A stretch of 64,000 nucleotides of DNA from Aquimarina agarilytica ZC1 (GCF_000255455.1 NZ_JH621251.1:1-64000), one strand, 5' to 3'; shown: positions 18,889 to 28,898, counted from the first letter of the stretch. The notes: a model not told the origin generated them from the sequence alone. Program-made: numbers and translations.

Positions 18889-20205
18889 CTACAATTCATC
18901 ATCCCAATTTTTTACCTTAGGCTCCCCTAATTTCCCTACACTTTTTGCAACAATAGTTGCTACCGTAGCATCACCGGTTACATTAATGGTTGTTCTTAAC
19001 ATGTCCAAAGGCCTATCAACAGCAAAAATAAGTGCTAAGCCCACAGGTAAACGATCCGCAGGAAAACCTACCGTTTCCAAAACAATAACCAACATAACCA
19101 TCCCGGCTCCTGGTACCGCAGCCGAACCTATTGAAGCCAACAAGGCAGCTAACACAATACTAATTTGATTCCCAAATGTTAAACCTTCGGGCCATAAAAC
19201 CTGCATAATAAATACAGAAGCTACCGCTTGATATAAACTTGTCCCGTCCATATTAATGGTCGCACCCACCGGAAGTACAAAACTTGATACTTCCTGATCT
19301 ACTCCCACATGCTCCTCTACCCTTTCCATAGTAACTGGCAATGTAGCTGCACTAGAACTTGTCGAAAACGCTAATAATTGCGCTGGACTGATCTGTTTTA
19401 AAAACCATAAGGGTGATTTTTTTGCTACAATTGTTATTAATAACATATACACGGCTATCATTAAAAACAAGCCTAAAGCTACTACACCTGCATAACGTAA
19501 TAATGCCAATAAAATATCGGGATCATCTGCAGTTACTACAACTTTTGATAATAATGCAAAAACAGCATATGGCGCGCTTATCATAATTACATCGACCATT
19601 TTAAGAATAACACTATTTAAACTATCAAAAAACTTTTTTAAAGGTTTACTTTCCTTTTCAGGAATTAAAAGCATACAAATTCCCATAAAAATGGAAAAGA
19701 AAATTACTTGTAACATCAATTTATTATTGCTCATTGCTGCTAATGCATTTTGCGGAACCATATCTACCACAAATTGTAAAGGGCTTGCATTTTTTTGATT
19801 TGATGCCTCCGAAATACGCTCTGCTATTTTGGCGTCACTCGCATAAGTTTCTGTCAATTTATTAATGGTTTGCTGTGTTATTCCATTCCCTGGTTTAAGT
19901 ATATTAACCAGCACTAAACCAATAACAATAGCTATTATTGTAGTACCAATGTATATAAGAATGGTACGTCCTCCAATACGTTTAAACTTTGAAATATCTT
20001 TTAAATCCGATATTCCTTTTATTAAGGATGCTAAAATTAGGGGAACTGCTATTAATTTTAATAAATGAATAAAAATAGTTCCTGCAGGTTGTATCCAATC
20101 TTTAACAAATTGTGCTCCGCCGCTAAATGTAGTCATTAACACTCCAAATAATATCCCTAAAATCATTCCTATTACTATTTGCCAGTGCAATGCTAATTTC
20201 TTCAT
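18889..20205 (-). CDS. Dicarboxylate/amino acid:cation symporter (DAACS family)
   Basis: 438 aa with about eight membrane helices and the re-entrant loops of the GltP/DctA family. Signature motifs: the serine-rich S-T-S-S-S-A-A-T-L-P at ~280-289, G-A-T-I-N-M-D-G-T at ~312-320, and the substrate/cation motif V-D-R-P-L-D-M-L-R-T-T-I-N-V-T-G-D-A near 395-412. It imports C4-dicarboxylates or acidic amino acids using Na+ or H+. The choice between glutamate, aspartate and succinate cannot be made from sequence alone. It lies upstream of the small protein and apbE (33-bp gap to the chosen start), possibly in one transcript. Confidence 0.93.
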   Translation of the reverse strand: MKKLALHWQIVIGMILGILFGVLMTTFSGGAQFVKDWIQPAGTIFIHLLKLIAVPLILASLIKGISDLKDISKFKRIGGRTILIYIGTTIIAIVIGLVLVNILKPGNGITQQTINKLTETYASDAKIAERISEASNQKNASPLQFVVDMVPQNALAAMSNNKLMLQVIFFSIFMGICMLLIPEKESKPLKKFFDSLNSVILKMVDVIMISAPYAVFALLSKVVVTADDPDILLALLRYAGVVALGLFLMIAVYMLLITIVAKKSPLWFLKQISPAQLLAFSTSSSAATLPVTMERVEEHVGVDQEVSSFVLPVGATINMDGTSLYQAVASVFIMQVLWPEGLTFGNQISIVLAALLASIGSAAVPGAGMVMLVIVLETVGFPADRLPVGLALIFAVDRPLDMLRTTINVTGDATVATIVAKSVGKLGEPKVKNWDDEL

Positions 20206-20436
20206 AATAATGTATTCTTTTTATGTTATACTAATGTATGAAAAACGTAGTGTTTAAAGCAATTAGCTCCTTTGAAAATTACACCAATTTGTAATTATAA
20301 TAATTGACAATAGGGCATATTTCATTTTCATTTATTTAAAAGGAGCACATTTACCCCATCCTCAACTTCGATTATTCACATCACAAAGACATTACTACTG
20401 TTGTTCGAATGAATTTATTGGTAAAAAAAATCTCAT
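20206..20436. other. Spacer between symporter start and GH16 terminator
   Basis: AT-rich, non-coding. It must hold the promoter of the symporter (minus strand), but I cannot place a clear TAnnTTTG box. No gene or repeat seen. Confidence 0.5.
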
Positions 20437-20472
20437 AAAAAAACCAAGGCCTGAATTTCTTCAAGCCTTGGT
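20437..20472 (-). terminator. Rho-independent terminator of the GH16 gene
   Basis: On the minus strand an 8-bp stem (ACCAAGGC with GCCTTGGT, 20443-20450 with 20465-20472) is followed by a run of T (the A7 at 20437-20443). Confidence 0.85.
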
Positions 20473-20523
20473 CTCAATTGTTATGTAAATAAAACAGTAG
20501 TATAGAAACTACTATGCTGAAAA

Positions 20524-23500
20524 TTAATTTTTCAATACTTTAATTACTTTTTTGAATCCAGATTCATTGTAAATTTCCACAAAGTAAACACCTTGAGCCA
20601 ATCCACTTAAACCTGTAATTTCATTATTATCATTTGCAATTACACCCGTTTTCACAATACCTCCTAACATGTCAACAATAGCATAATTCAATGTAACACC
20701 TGTTTCTAAACCAATAACATTAAAGAAATCAACTACTGGGTTAGGTGTTATTTTAATTAAATCAGCATTAATAGTATCCAATTCTTTAGCACCTGCAGTG
20801 TCAACATTAGATAAATTGAAACGATCTAAATTCCATTCCCATTTCACTGGACTAGTTCCTGCTCCTAATAATCGAATAGTATGAGCACCAGCAGTTAAAA
20901 ACACTTTTTGATTAGCTTGTAATGGTATAAATCTATCCCAGCTTCTGTTATTTGGTACGGCATCACGCATTATTGACTTACCATCAACAATAAACTCAAT
21001 TGCTGCACCTCTAATTGGAGTACTAATATAATAAGTAACATTATACTCACCAGTTTTAGGGATAGTCACATTATACTCAGCCCAGTCACCAGTCTGATTA
21101 AAATTTGTTCCTGTTACCCCTCTAATTGTAGTATATTTTCTAACACCTCTGAAATCACCACCTGTTTTAACAAATGACTCAGCTTCAATATCCATATCCA
21201 CAACATCAGCTTCCACAAAATCACCAACTTTAGTAACTACAAAATAATCCATGTTCCATTCGTATTTTGTACTACTTGTACCCGAACCAACTAATCTTAC
21301 AGTATGTTCACCAACTCCAATATTAAATGGAGAAGCTAATGGTAACTTCACAAATGTATCCCAATCTTTATTGTTATACACATCAGTCTTAGCTACAAAA
21401 ATACCATCAATATATAATGAAATAGCTGTATTATCCAATATAGTTCCCACAAAATAAGTTAAGTCATACAAGCCTTTTTCTTTTATAGTTACTGTATACT
21501 CTGCCCAATCACCTGTTTGATTAAAGTTTATAGCTTCTATTCCTGCATGAGTTGTATATGTTCTCCATCCATCAAAACGACCTCCAGTTGCTACATAATC
21601 TTCTGCCTGAATAACCGTGGCATCAACTGGAATTTCATCAACTGGCCCTGTAAATGCATTTCTATACACTTTCACATTATTATCAGAAATATCGTAGTTT
21701 CCTTCTAAATCAGCAATGTTACTACCTGTATTTAATCCTTCTAATCCATTTTCATATGAAATATGCCAGATTAAACAAACTCCTTCACCAGCTTCATCAA
21801 AATTAACTTTATCTGGACTTGGTGGGGTACCTAATATATTTAAATCCTCATCAGTTACTACCCATCCAGAATTTGGACCTTCATTTCCTGAAACACTTAC
21901 TCCTGATACATTATCTGCTATACCATCACCAACTGTAAACGTATATGGACCTCCTGTTAAGGTTCCTCCACTTAATACTACTGGCGCTACAAAAGCATTT
22001 CTATTAACTCTTACACTATTCGTTGATAATTTATAGTTCCCTTTTAAGTCTGCTATTTTTCCACCTTGTGCTAAGCCTTCTAATCCATCTTCATATGAAA
22101 TATGCCAGATTAAACAAACTCCTTCACCAGCTTCGTCAAAATTAACTTTATCTGGACTTGGTGGTGTTCCTAATATATTTAATGCTTCGTCAGTTACTAC
22201 CCATCCAAAATTTGGACCTTGGTTTCCTGAAACACTTACTCCTGATACATTATCTGCTATACCATCACCAACTGTAAACGTATATGGACCTCCTGTTAAG
22301 GTTCCTCCATTTAATGTAACTGGTGCTACAAAAGGATTCCTGTTCACTGTTACACTATTATCCGATAAGTCATACTTACCTTTTAAATCTGCAATTTTTC
22401 CACCTGCAGACAAACCTTCTAATCCATCTTCATATGATATATGCCAGATTAAACAAACTCCTTCACCAGCTTCGTCAAAATTAACCTTATCTGGACTTGG
22501 TGGGGTACCTAGTATATTTAATGCCTCGTCAGTTACTACCCATCCAGAATTTGGACCTTCATTTCCTGAAACACTTACTCCTGATACATTATCTGCTATA
22601 CCATCACCAACTGTAAACGTGTATGGACCTCCTGTTAAGGTTCCTCCACTTAATACTACTGGCGCTACAAAAGGATTTCTGTTCACTGTCACACTATTAT
22701 CTGATAAGTCATACTTACCTTTTAAATCTGCAATTTTTCCACCTGCAGACAAACCTTCTAATCCATCTTCATATGAAATATGCCAAATTAGACAAACTCC
22801 AGCTCCAGCTTCGTCAAAATTAACTTTGTCTGGACTTGGTGGTGTACCTAATATATTTAATGCTTCGTCAGTTACTACCCATCCAGAATTTGGACCTTCA
22901 TTTCCTGAAACACTTACTCCTGATACATTATCTACTATACCATCACCAACTGTAAACGTATATGGACCTCCTGTTAAGGTTCCTCCACTTAATACTACTG
23001 GCGCTACAAAAGCATTTCTATTAACTCTTACACTATTCGTTGATAATTTATAGTTTCCTTTTAAGTCTGCTATTTTTCCATCTTTTGCTAAGCCTTGTAA
23101 TCCATCTTCGTATGAAATATGCCATATTAAACAAACTCCAGCTCCAGCTTCGTCAAAATTAACTTTATCTGGACTTGGTGGGGTTCCTAATATATTTAAT
23201 GCTTCGTCAGTTACTATCCATCCAGAATTTGGACCTTGGTTTCCTGAAACACTCACTCCAGATACATTATCTGCTATACCATCACCAACTGTAAACGTAT
23301 ATGGACCTCCTGTTAAAGTTCCACCTGCAAGCGGTTTTGGTTGATTAGCTCCTTTAATTGGCTTATAAACTCTAACCCAATCCACCAACATACTATTCCT
23401 ACCCTTATCCTGAAGATTTGCATCACTCGGCGTAAGCCCTCTAGATACTAACCAACTTTGAGACTCTACATTAATTATAATATCCATCTCCTTATGGAAA

Positions 23501-24567
23501 CCTCTACCATTCTGATATTTACCAGGATCAACAACATTAATTCCATTAGAAGCCTTACTTGCTTCTTCTAATTTAGAAAAGTCAAATGCAGCTGAAGTAG
23601 CATGCAACGTAACTTGCGAGTAACCATTTCGATTACCAGAAGTATAGTTTATAGGCATACCTCCTACATTATTACCAAAAGAATCTCTTGTATTTGCAGG
23701 ATTTTGCTGATTGTAATATGTGTATTCCCATGTACCATTCATTCTAGTTGCAAGAGCATCATTATATAACACTCTCACTATTTCTCCATCCACATAATAT
23801 TCAAAGTGCTTTGGACTAATCCAATTCACACCTAAACGCAAGAAACGTCTATTTCCGTTGTTCCATGCCCAGTCACCCCATCCGTAATTTGGATTTACAC
23901 GTGCATCTGGCCACCAACTGTTCCAATCTCTTGGTTGGTAATCATGAAAAGGATTTCTAATAAAACTATGGTGACTAATATGAGTTACATGGTTAAAGCC
24001 TGGTACTCCTCCATAATTTTCTATAATATCAATTTCTTGTGTATCATCTGGACTTAACAACCAAAAACACGATGCTAATTCAATATTAGCAACACTGATT
24101 GCAGACTCAACAAATACAGGAAATTTAACTTTACTGTTTGATGTTACACATCCTGAATTTACCCCATTATTTGGTAATCCCATTTTGTGAGCTTCTGGAG
24201 CTCCAGGATAAGGATATTGAGGATTTGATTGATTATTCTTGTTCCATCTCGATGCAGTTAATTTAAGACTTCCATCTTCTACAGAAACATGGTTGTTTTT
24301 CCAATAAGTTGTCCCTGGACCATCCCATTGATTGTGATAAAAATTATACCACTTTCCATCTCCGAAATTTGTTCTTCGGTTAACCGCATCAAATTTATAA
24401 TTGAAATCATCTGAGGTATCCTCTTGTAATTCCCACTGCTGACCTTCGCCAGCATTTGCAGGTACTGGAATATTATCCCAATCTTTTTGGGCAGAACCCA
24501 CAAAGCCTACACCCATTACTGCAATGGATAAGAATTTAATTTTGTTAATGTGTTTAGTCTTTTTCAT
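20524..24567 (-). CDS. T9SS-secreted GH16 beta-agarase/porphyranase-like enzyme with 5 repeats and 2 CBM6
   Basis: 1,347 aa. Order: signal peptide (to ~26, G-S-A-Q); GH16 catalytic domain (~28-405) with the retaining motif E-I-D-I-I-E (nucleophile Glu178, Asp180, acid/base Glu183) and H-I-S-H-H-S-F-I-R-N-P-F-H-D-Y-Q-P, typical of agarases and porphyranases; five tandem 113-aa repeats (~415-979); two CBM6 modules (~985-1120 and ~1130-1260), each with N-F-N-Q-T-G-D-W-A-E-Y and an aromatic W-N-x-D; and a type A T9SS sorting domain (~1270-1347, I-T-P-N-P...). CBM6 pairs of this type bind agar chain ends. Expected substrate is red-algal galactan outside the cell; agarose versus porphyran cannot be settled by reading. 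No SusC/D or sulfatase neighbours; it is a stand-alone gene with its own terminator. Confidence 0.92.
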   Translation of the reverse strand: MKKTKHINKIKFLSIAVMGVGFVGSAQKDWDNIPVPANAGEGQQWELQEDTSDDFNYKFDAVNRRTNFGDGKWYNFYHNQWDGPGTTYWKNNHVSVEDGSLKLTASRWNKNNQSNPQYPYPGAPEAHKMGLPNNGVNSGCVTSNSKVKFPVFVESAISVANIELASCFWLLSPDDTQEIDIIENYGGVPGFNHVTHISHHSFIRNPFHDYQPRDWNSWWPDARVNPNYGWGDWAWNNGNRRFLRLGVNWISPKHFEYYVDGEIVRVLYNDALATRMNGTWEYTYYNQQNPANTRDSFGNNVGGMPINYTSGNRNGYSQVTLHATSAAFDFSKLEEASKASNGINVVDPGKYQNGRGFHKEMDIIINVESQSWLVSRGLTPSDANLQDKGRNSMLVDWVRVYKPIKGANQPKPLAGGTLTGGPYTFTVGDGIADNVSGVSVSGNQGPNSGWIVTDEALNILGTPPSPDKVNFDEAGAGVCLIWHISYEDGLQGLAKDGKIADLKGNYKLSTNSVRVNRNAFVAPVVLSGGTLTGGPYTFTVGDGIVDNVSGVSVSGNEGPNSGWVVTDEALNILGTPPSPDKVNFDEAGAGVCLIWHISYEDGLEGLSAGGKIADLKGKYDLSDNSVTVNRNPFVAPVVLSGGTLTGGPYTFTVGDGIADNVSGVSVSGNEGPNSGWVVTDEALNILGTPPSPDKVNFDEAGEGVCLIWHISYEDGLEGLSAGGKIADLKGKYDLSDNSVTVNRNPFVAPVTLNGGTLTGGPYTFTVGDGIADNVSGVSVSGNQGPNFGWVVTDEALNILGTPPSPDKVNFDEAGEGVCLIWHISYEDGLEGLAQGGKIADLKGNYKLSTNSVRVNRNAFVAPVVLSGGTLTGGPYTFTVGDGIADNVSGVSVSGNEGPNSGWVVTDEDLNILGTPPSPDKVNFDEAGEGVCLIWHISYENGLEGLNTGSNIADLEGNYDISDNNVKVYRNAFTGPVDEIPVDATVIQAEDYVATGGRFDGWRTYTTHAGIEAINFNQTGDWAEYTVTIKEKGLYDLTYFVGTILDNTAISLYIDGIFVAKTDVYNNKDWDTFVKLPLASPFNIGVGEHTVRLVGSGTSSTKYEWNMDYFVVTKVGDFVEADVVDMDIEAESFVKTGGDFRGVRKYTTIRGVTGTNFNQTGDWAEYNVTIPKTGEYNVTYYISTPIRGAAIEFIVDGKSIMRDAVPNNRSWDRFIPLQANQKVFLTAGAHTIRLLGAGTSPVKWEWNLDRFNLSNVDTAGAKELDTINADLIKITPNPVVDFFNVIGLETGVTLNYAIVDMLGGIVKTGVIANDNNEITGLSGLAQGVYFVEIYNESGFKKVIKVLKN
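21631..23325 (-). repeat. Five tandem 339-bp repeats inside the GH16 gene
   Basis: Each unit encodes 113 aa starting G-G-T-L-T-G-G-P-Y-T-F-T-V and containing V-C-L-I-W-H-I-S-Y-E. The exact phase is shown by the same 9-mer at 21922 and 22261 (339 bp apart). Units differ at only a few residues, such as GNQ versus GNE and KLST versus DLSD. Confidence 0.95.
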
Positions 24568-24982
24568 ATATGAGCTTAATTAACTTGTATAATTAGTTTT
24601 CAATGTTGCTAAAATAGGTATTAGGCATACGTTTTTTTTGTGATGTAAGATTGTTAGTACACACAAAAAAATGAAACCTCTATAAAACAGAAAAAGAGGT
24701 GTTCATCGAGATTTTTTTTAAATTTAACCCAATACAAAAAAAATTGTCAATTTTTCAATACTTACAAGCATTGCACTTTATCCAAAAAAGTGGTTTTTTG
24801 TAGTTATAGCAACTTACGTCAACGCTAATTGGGCTAGACTAAGGCTGACAGTATTCATTATAGAACCTGCATAGTGGGAGGAAAAGTAAACTAAAATTTA
24901 TCCTTGAATTGATACCAACTTGATGTGTTAAAATCTAGTTGGATATTTTTTGGACATTAAATGTGATGTAGTAAAAAAAGAA
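24568..24982. other. Spacer upstream of GH16 gene, downstream of protease gene
   Basis: 415 bp, AT-rich. It contains short hairpins (ACCTCT/AGAGGT near 24675-24700; CACTTT/AAAGTG near 24776-24793) and a relatively GC-richer stretch at about 24830-24880 with no coding potential. No clear -7 box for the GH16 gene and no strong terminator for the protease were found. Confidence 0.4.
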
Positions 24983-26530
24983 CTAATTTATTTTCACAAA
25001 ACGCTTTACCGCTTTCTGTCCTTTCTCGTCAAAAAATTCTATTAAATAATGCCCTATTGCTAATGAAGATATATCAATACTTGTAAAAAAAATGTGTTCT
25101 TTTTGAAGAAGATTAACTCCTTGCATATTATATATTTTAAATCCGCCTTGAATAAACTGATCTAAAAACAATGTTTTATCAGCTATTGGATTGGGGAATA
25201 TTTTAATAGAATCACTATTGAATGGTTTTTCCTTTGAAAGCATTCCTAATGTTTCTGCATTGGTATTATCTGGATCTAACCATGTCTTTAAGGATTCTGC
25301 AGGATTTGAACTAATGTCCCAGGATTCAGTAAGCCTGCCGTAATGATCCTGTCTATCATTATCAAAACTTTCCAAACACCTGGCATTCCCTCCAAGCAAT
25401 TGACCTATGATTTCTCCTTTCTCATTAAACAAAGCAGAGCCCGAAGACCCTTGGGTGGTAATACCTAAATCCCATCCACCAAAATCAGGATCTAATGTCC
25501 ATACTTTTGTTTGTTCCTCTCTAAACTCTATTTCCTCAGAAATTAAGTCATGATAATCCACCGCTAATTTAGTAGGGTTTCCAGCTGGATGATGCAATCC
25601 AAAGCTCAACTCTGGGATTTCATTTTTATTATTCCAACCAGCCCACTCTAAATTCCAATCGGGATCCACTGTACCATTCAATTCTAATAAAGCAACATCA
25701 GTTTTAGCATTTCGAGCTAAAATTTTGGCTCCATTAATAACCTGAAACTCTGAAAATGTCTCAAAATCTGGATCGGCACAAACTTGAGCATCATTAAAAA
25801 AATTAAATCTGAATGACCAAAAAGCTGGATCTGTACTCCCTATGCAATGATTTGCTGTTAATAAGTATAATTTACGATCTCCACGTGTATTATTTATTAA
25901 AGTACCCGTACAAAAGCTAAATCCCGTATTAATTAATACCACAGAATGAATTAGTCTTTCTTTTAACGTATTAATTTCCTCACTATCACTATCACACATG
26001 GCATCAATATCGCACTCATCTACTCTGACTGCTTTTGCCTTTGAACTTGTTGAAGCTAACTTTTTAAAACCATTAACAACTTGACATATATTAATTTTAG
26101 TGCCACCCTTTATAGCTTTGGGCTCAAAATATTCAAGTAGTATTTGATCTCCTTTTAAAAGCCATGTACCCAACTTTTCTAACCTTGGACTTTCCTTATG
26201 TGTATATGTAATTATCTCTTTTTGATTAGGAGTACTCAAAGTAAGTATCCCTCCTTTGGGTATATACAATTTATCAAATACTAAATTTAATGAGGTAGCT
26301 CCATCACGTTTTACCTCAAATCTCCAAATTCTATCTCCATTAGATGTTAATTCCCAAGTACCCGAATTTACTGGGTTATAGTTTACTTTTTGAACAGCTC
26401 CAAATATAAACGCATCATCAGACTCTAAACTCACCTCATTTTGATCCTCATTCTGCGCAATTATTTCCCCTTGATCTAATAAAAGGTTAAAAAAAATAAC
26501 TATTACAAAAAGGACTCTATTATTCAACAT
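24983..26530 (-). CDS. T9SS-secreted trypsin-like serine endopeptidase
   Basis: 515 aa: signal peptide (~1-25), a ~150-aa N-terminal beta-rich prodomain, a chymotrypsin-fold catalytic domain (~190-420) with His228 (T-A-N-H-C), Asp278 (K-T-D-V-A-L-L) and Ser362 (Q-G-S-S-G-S-A), and a C-terminal type A T9SS sorting domain (I-F-P-N-P ... G-H-Y-L-I-E-F ... K-R-F-V-K-I-N). Cys residues around V-D-E-C-D-I-D-A-M-C resemble those in lysyl endopeptidase (Achromobacter protease I) relatives, so Lys specificity is possible but not shown. The enzyme would act extracellularly. It is encoded upstream of the agarase on the same strand, 415 bp apart, so probably separately transcribed. Confidence 0.9.
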   Translation of the reverse strand: MLNNRVLFVIVIFFNLLLDQGEIIAQNEDQNEVSLESDDAFIFGAVQKVNYNPVNSGTWELTSNGDRIWRFEVKRDGATSLNLVFDKLYIPKGGILTLSTPNQKEIITYTHKESPRLEKLGTWLLKGDQILLEYFEPKAIKGGTKINICQVVNGFKKLASTSSKAKAVRVDECDIDAMCDSDSEEINTLKERLIHSVVLINTGFSFCTGTLINNTRGDRKLYLLTANHCIGSTDPAFWSFRFNFFNDAQVCADPDFETFSEFQVINGAKILARNAKTDVALLELNGTVDPDWNLEWAGWNNKNEIPELSFGLHHPAGNPTKLAVDYHDLISEEIEFREEQTKVWTLDPDFGGWDLGITTQGSSGSALFNEKGEIIGQLLGGNARCLESFDNDRQDHYGRLTESWDISSNPAESLKTWLDPDNTNAETLGMLSKEKPFNSDSIKIFPNPIADKTLFLDQFIQGGFKIYNMQGVNLLQKEHIFFTSIDISSLAIGHYLIEFFDEKGQKAVKRFVKIN

Positions 26531-26857
26531 ATATCAACAATCTCAAAACAAAAAAACTACAGTAGTTTTTGGCATTATGTTAATTAAACTAAATGATTAT
26601 AAACTAAAAATTCTATTTAAAATTACGTTTCAAGTTTTTTAATTAACCTTTCTTAATAAAAAAAGATTTTAAACTCCATTTATCAAATAATCACTTACAA
26701 CCAATAACTATACAAAATAACATCTTATTTTTTTTAATAGTATACTATAATCCACCTATTTTTTCCTACAAATTATTAAGAACTAAAACAAAATCCTATA
26801 TGTATTTATAATCAACAACGAATAACTACAAGTGCGCTTACCTACATTACTAAAAAT
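26531..26857. other. Very AT-rich spacer
   Basis: Between the protease start and the S9 peptidase terminator. No ORF, repeat or RNA gene recognised; it should contain the protease promoter. Confidence 0.4.
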
Positions 26858-26882
26858 AAAACCAAGAGTAAATCTTGGTTTT
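26858..26882 (-). terminator. Rho-independent terminator of S9 peptidase gene
   Basis: A 10-bp stem (26858-26867 with 26873-26882, core CCAAGA/TCTTGG) with a 5-nt loop. A-rich flanks on both sides give U-runs on both strands; it fits the end of the minus-strand gene stopping at 26910. Confidence 0.8.
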
Positions 26883-26909
26883 ATTTTTTAAATAGAAATG
26901 ACACCTATA

Positions 26910-28898
26910 TTACTTCAAATTCTGCGCAAAAAAACCCATCATGGTCTTATAAAAATGAATTTGATTCTCCTCATGACTAAAGCCATGTCCTTCGTTATAT
27001 TTTACCATATAGGGCACATCAAAATTTCGTTTTCGTAAATTTTCAACTATTTGATCCGATTCATCTATATTCACTCTTGGGTCATTTGACCCCTGTACTA
27101 CAAATAAAGGTTTTGTTATTTTATCTGCATTTAAGGCCGGTGATATTGCTTTCATTATTTCAACTTCTTCTGGGTTTTCTGGATCATACATCATTTCATA
27201 CATCTGTTTTAAATAGGGTTTCCAATACACTGGAAACGATTTAAAAACTGTGAACAAATTTGAAACCCCTACATAGTCCACAGCGCATGTATATAAATCT
27301 GGTGTTTTTACCAAACCACCAAGTGCTGCCCAACCACCATAACTTCCTCCATAAATAGCGACTTTGGTTTCATCAATAAACCCTAAACTTTTAGCATAGG
27401 CAACTCCATCCTCCAAATCATCCAACATTTTCCTTCCAATTTGTTTAAAACCTGCCGTAAAAAACTTTTTACCATAACCTCCAGAACCGCGATAATTAAT
27501 TTGAAGTGTTGCATATCCTCTACTTGCAAATAATTGAGTCTCTGGATTAAATCGCCATAAATCTCTTGGACCATATGGTCCTCCATGTGGGTTTATTATT
27601 AGAGGAACTTTTTTATTCTCAATCTCTTTTGGTATGGTTAGGTATCCATATATATCCAGACCATCACGACTTTTAAATTTTATAGGTCTCATTTCTGCCA
27701 TCTCAACTGGTTTTAGCTGTGGCATTAAATTGAACAATTCTTCAATAGTGTCTTTTTGTTGATCGTAAAAATAATACGTGCCATATAACTTATCACTTGT
27801 TATATAAAGCAAGTATTTATCTTCATTTTTAGTAACACTTGTAATTTGATATTCTTTATCTGGAAATTCCAAAGTAAAACGTTGATGCATTTTTTTATAG
27901 GTCTCACTTACCGGAACATACACTTGTTTTTCACCATTATAATAAAAAAAATCAATTTCATAGTTTCTTTTTTTAGAATACCTCCAAGAGCTTACATCAA
28001 AAGTTGCATTATGAAACATTTTTTTGATTACCTTTTTTTCTTTTAAATCATATAACACCACCTCATTGGTATCAGTTTCCAATGTCGAAATCATATAAGC
28101 ACCATTAGGATACTTCCCTGTATGATCAAAATCAAGCATATAAAAGTTTTGATTCCAATTAGTTTGAATTACTTTTTCGAATGCTTCATCTTTTGAACTA
28201 CGATAATACAATACTTTTTCTGTTACTTGTTCTTTTCGGGAATAGGCTTTTAAATCTCCATTTTTATCAAAATAATATTCATCAACGGGGTTAAACATAT
28301 CCGTATTTTCGAACAATTTTTCTAATGCGCCAGTTTTTATATTAATTTTAAAAGGTTCAAATATTTGTGGATTCGTTTTATTCATTAAAATGATCACATA
28401 ATCCTCCTGATCTGGTAATTCATTTTGAAATAACACTTTCACACCTTTAAATGGTGTTAATTCTTTATCATTCTCCCCATTAATATCTACAGCATACAAA
28501 TGATGATTCTCATCCCCTGCATTATCTTTAATGTATAACAAACGATTATTATTTGCCCAACCATAGTAACGAATCAAATCTTCGGTTTCCTTTAGTACTA
28601 AAGTTGTCTTTTTGGTATTAATGTCTTTTATAAACACATGTCTTTTTCCATTAGTATCACGTTGACGGTATGACAAATAATTTCCATTTGGAGAAAGTTG
28701 AAATTCACTTTGCGCTGGTTTTTTAAAATAATCTTCTACTGTATACTTGTAATCTCCTTTTTCGGCAGCAGCTAATTTTGCTAAAGTTTCTTCTGAAGAA
28801 ACTAATGCTGGTTTACCCGGTAATTCTTTCGTTGTTTCCTGAGCATTCCCTACTTGAAATACACATAGCAATCCCAGTCCAATAATTACTTTTTTCAT
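26910..28898 (-). CDS. S9-family prolyl oligopeptidase/acylaminoacyl peptidase
   Basis: 662 aa with a signal peptide ending near V-G-N-A-Q, so periplasmic or exported. Residues ~55-400 form the beta-propeller with repeated Y-xx-D/N blades. The alpha/beta-hydrolase domain (~410-662) has the catalytic triad Ser519 (Y-G-G-S-Y-G-G), Asp606 (Q-G-S-N-D-P-R-V) and His638 (N-E-G-H-G-F). The motif N-P-H-G-G-P-Y-G before the nucleophile forms the oxyanion hole. Such enzymes clip short peptides in the periplasm, matching a proteolytic lifestyle together with the secreted protease nearby. An 81-bp gap separates it from the TraB gene upstream. Confidence 0.93.
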   Translation of the reverse strand: MKKVIIGLGLLCVFQVGNAQETTKELPGKPALVSSEETLAKLAAAEKGDYKYTVEDYFKKPAQSEFQLSPNGNYLSYRQRDTNGKRHVFIKDINTKKTTLVLKETEDLIRYYGWANNNRLLYIKDNAGDENHHLYAVDINGENDKELTPFKGVKVLFQNELPDQEDYVIILMNKTNPQIFEPFKINIKTGALEKLFENTDMFNPVDEYYFDKNGDLKAYSRKEQVTEKVLYYRSSKDEAFEKVIQTNWNQNFYMLDFDHTGKYPNGAYMISTLETDTNEVVLYDLKEKKVIKKMFHNATFDVSSWRYSKKRNYEIDFFYYNGEKQVYVPVSETYKKMHQRFTLEFPDKEYQITSVTKNEDKYLLYITSDKLYGTYYFYDQQKDTIEELFNLMPQLKPVEMAEMRPIKFKSRDGLDIYGYLTIPKEIENKKVPLIINPHGGPYGPRDLWRFNPETQLFASRGYATLQINYRGSGGYGKKFFTAGFKQIGRKMLDDLEDGVAYAKSLGFIDETKVAIYGGSYGGWAALGGLVKTPDLYTCAVDYVGVSNLFTVFKSFPVYWKPYLKQMYEMMYDPENPEEVEIMKAISPALNADKITKPLFVVQGSNDPRVNIDESDQIVENLRKRNFDVPYMVKYNEGHGFSHEENQIHFYKTMMGFFAQNLK

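Noticed and set aside
21631-23325. Long plus-strand open frames (e.g. around 22619-23053)
   Set aside because: They are antisense shadows of the 339-bp repeats in the GH16 gene and recur with the same period.
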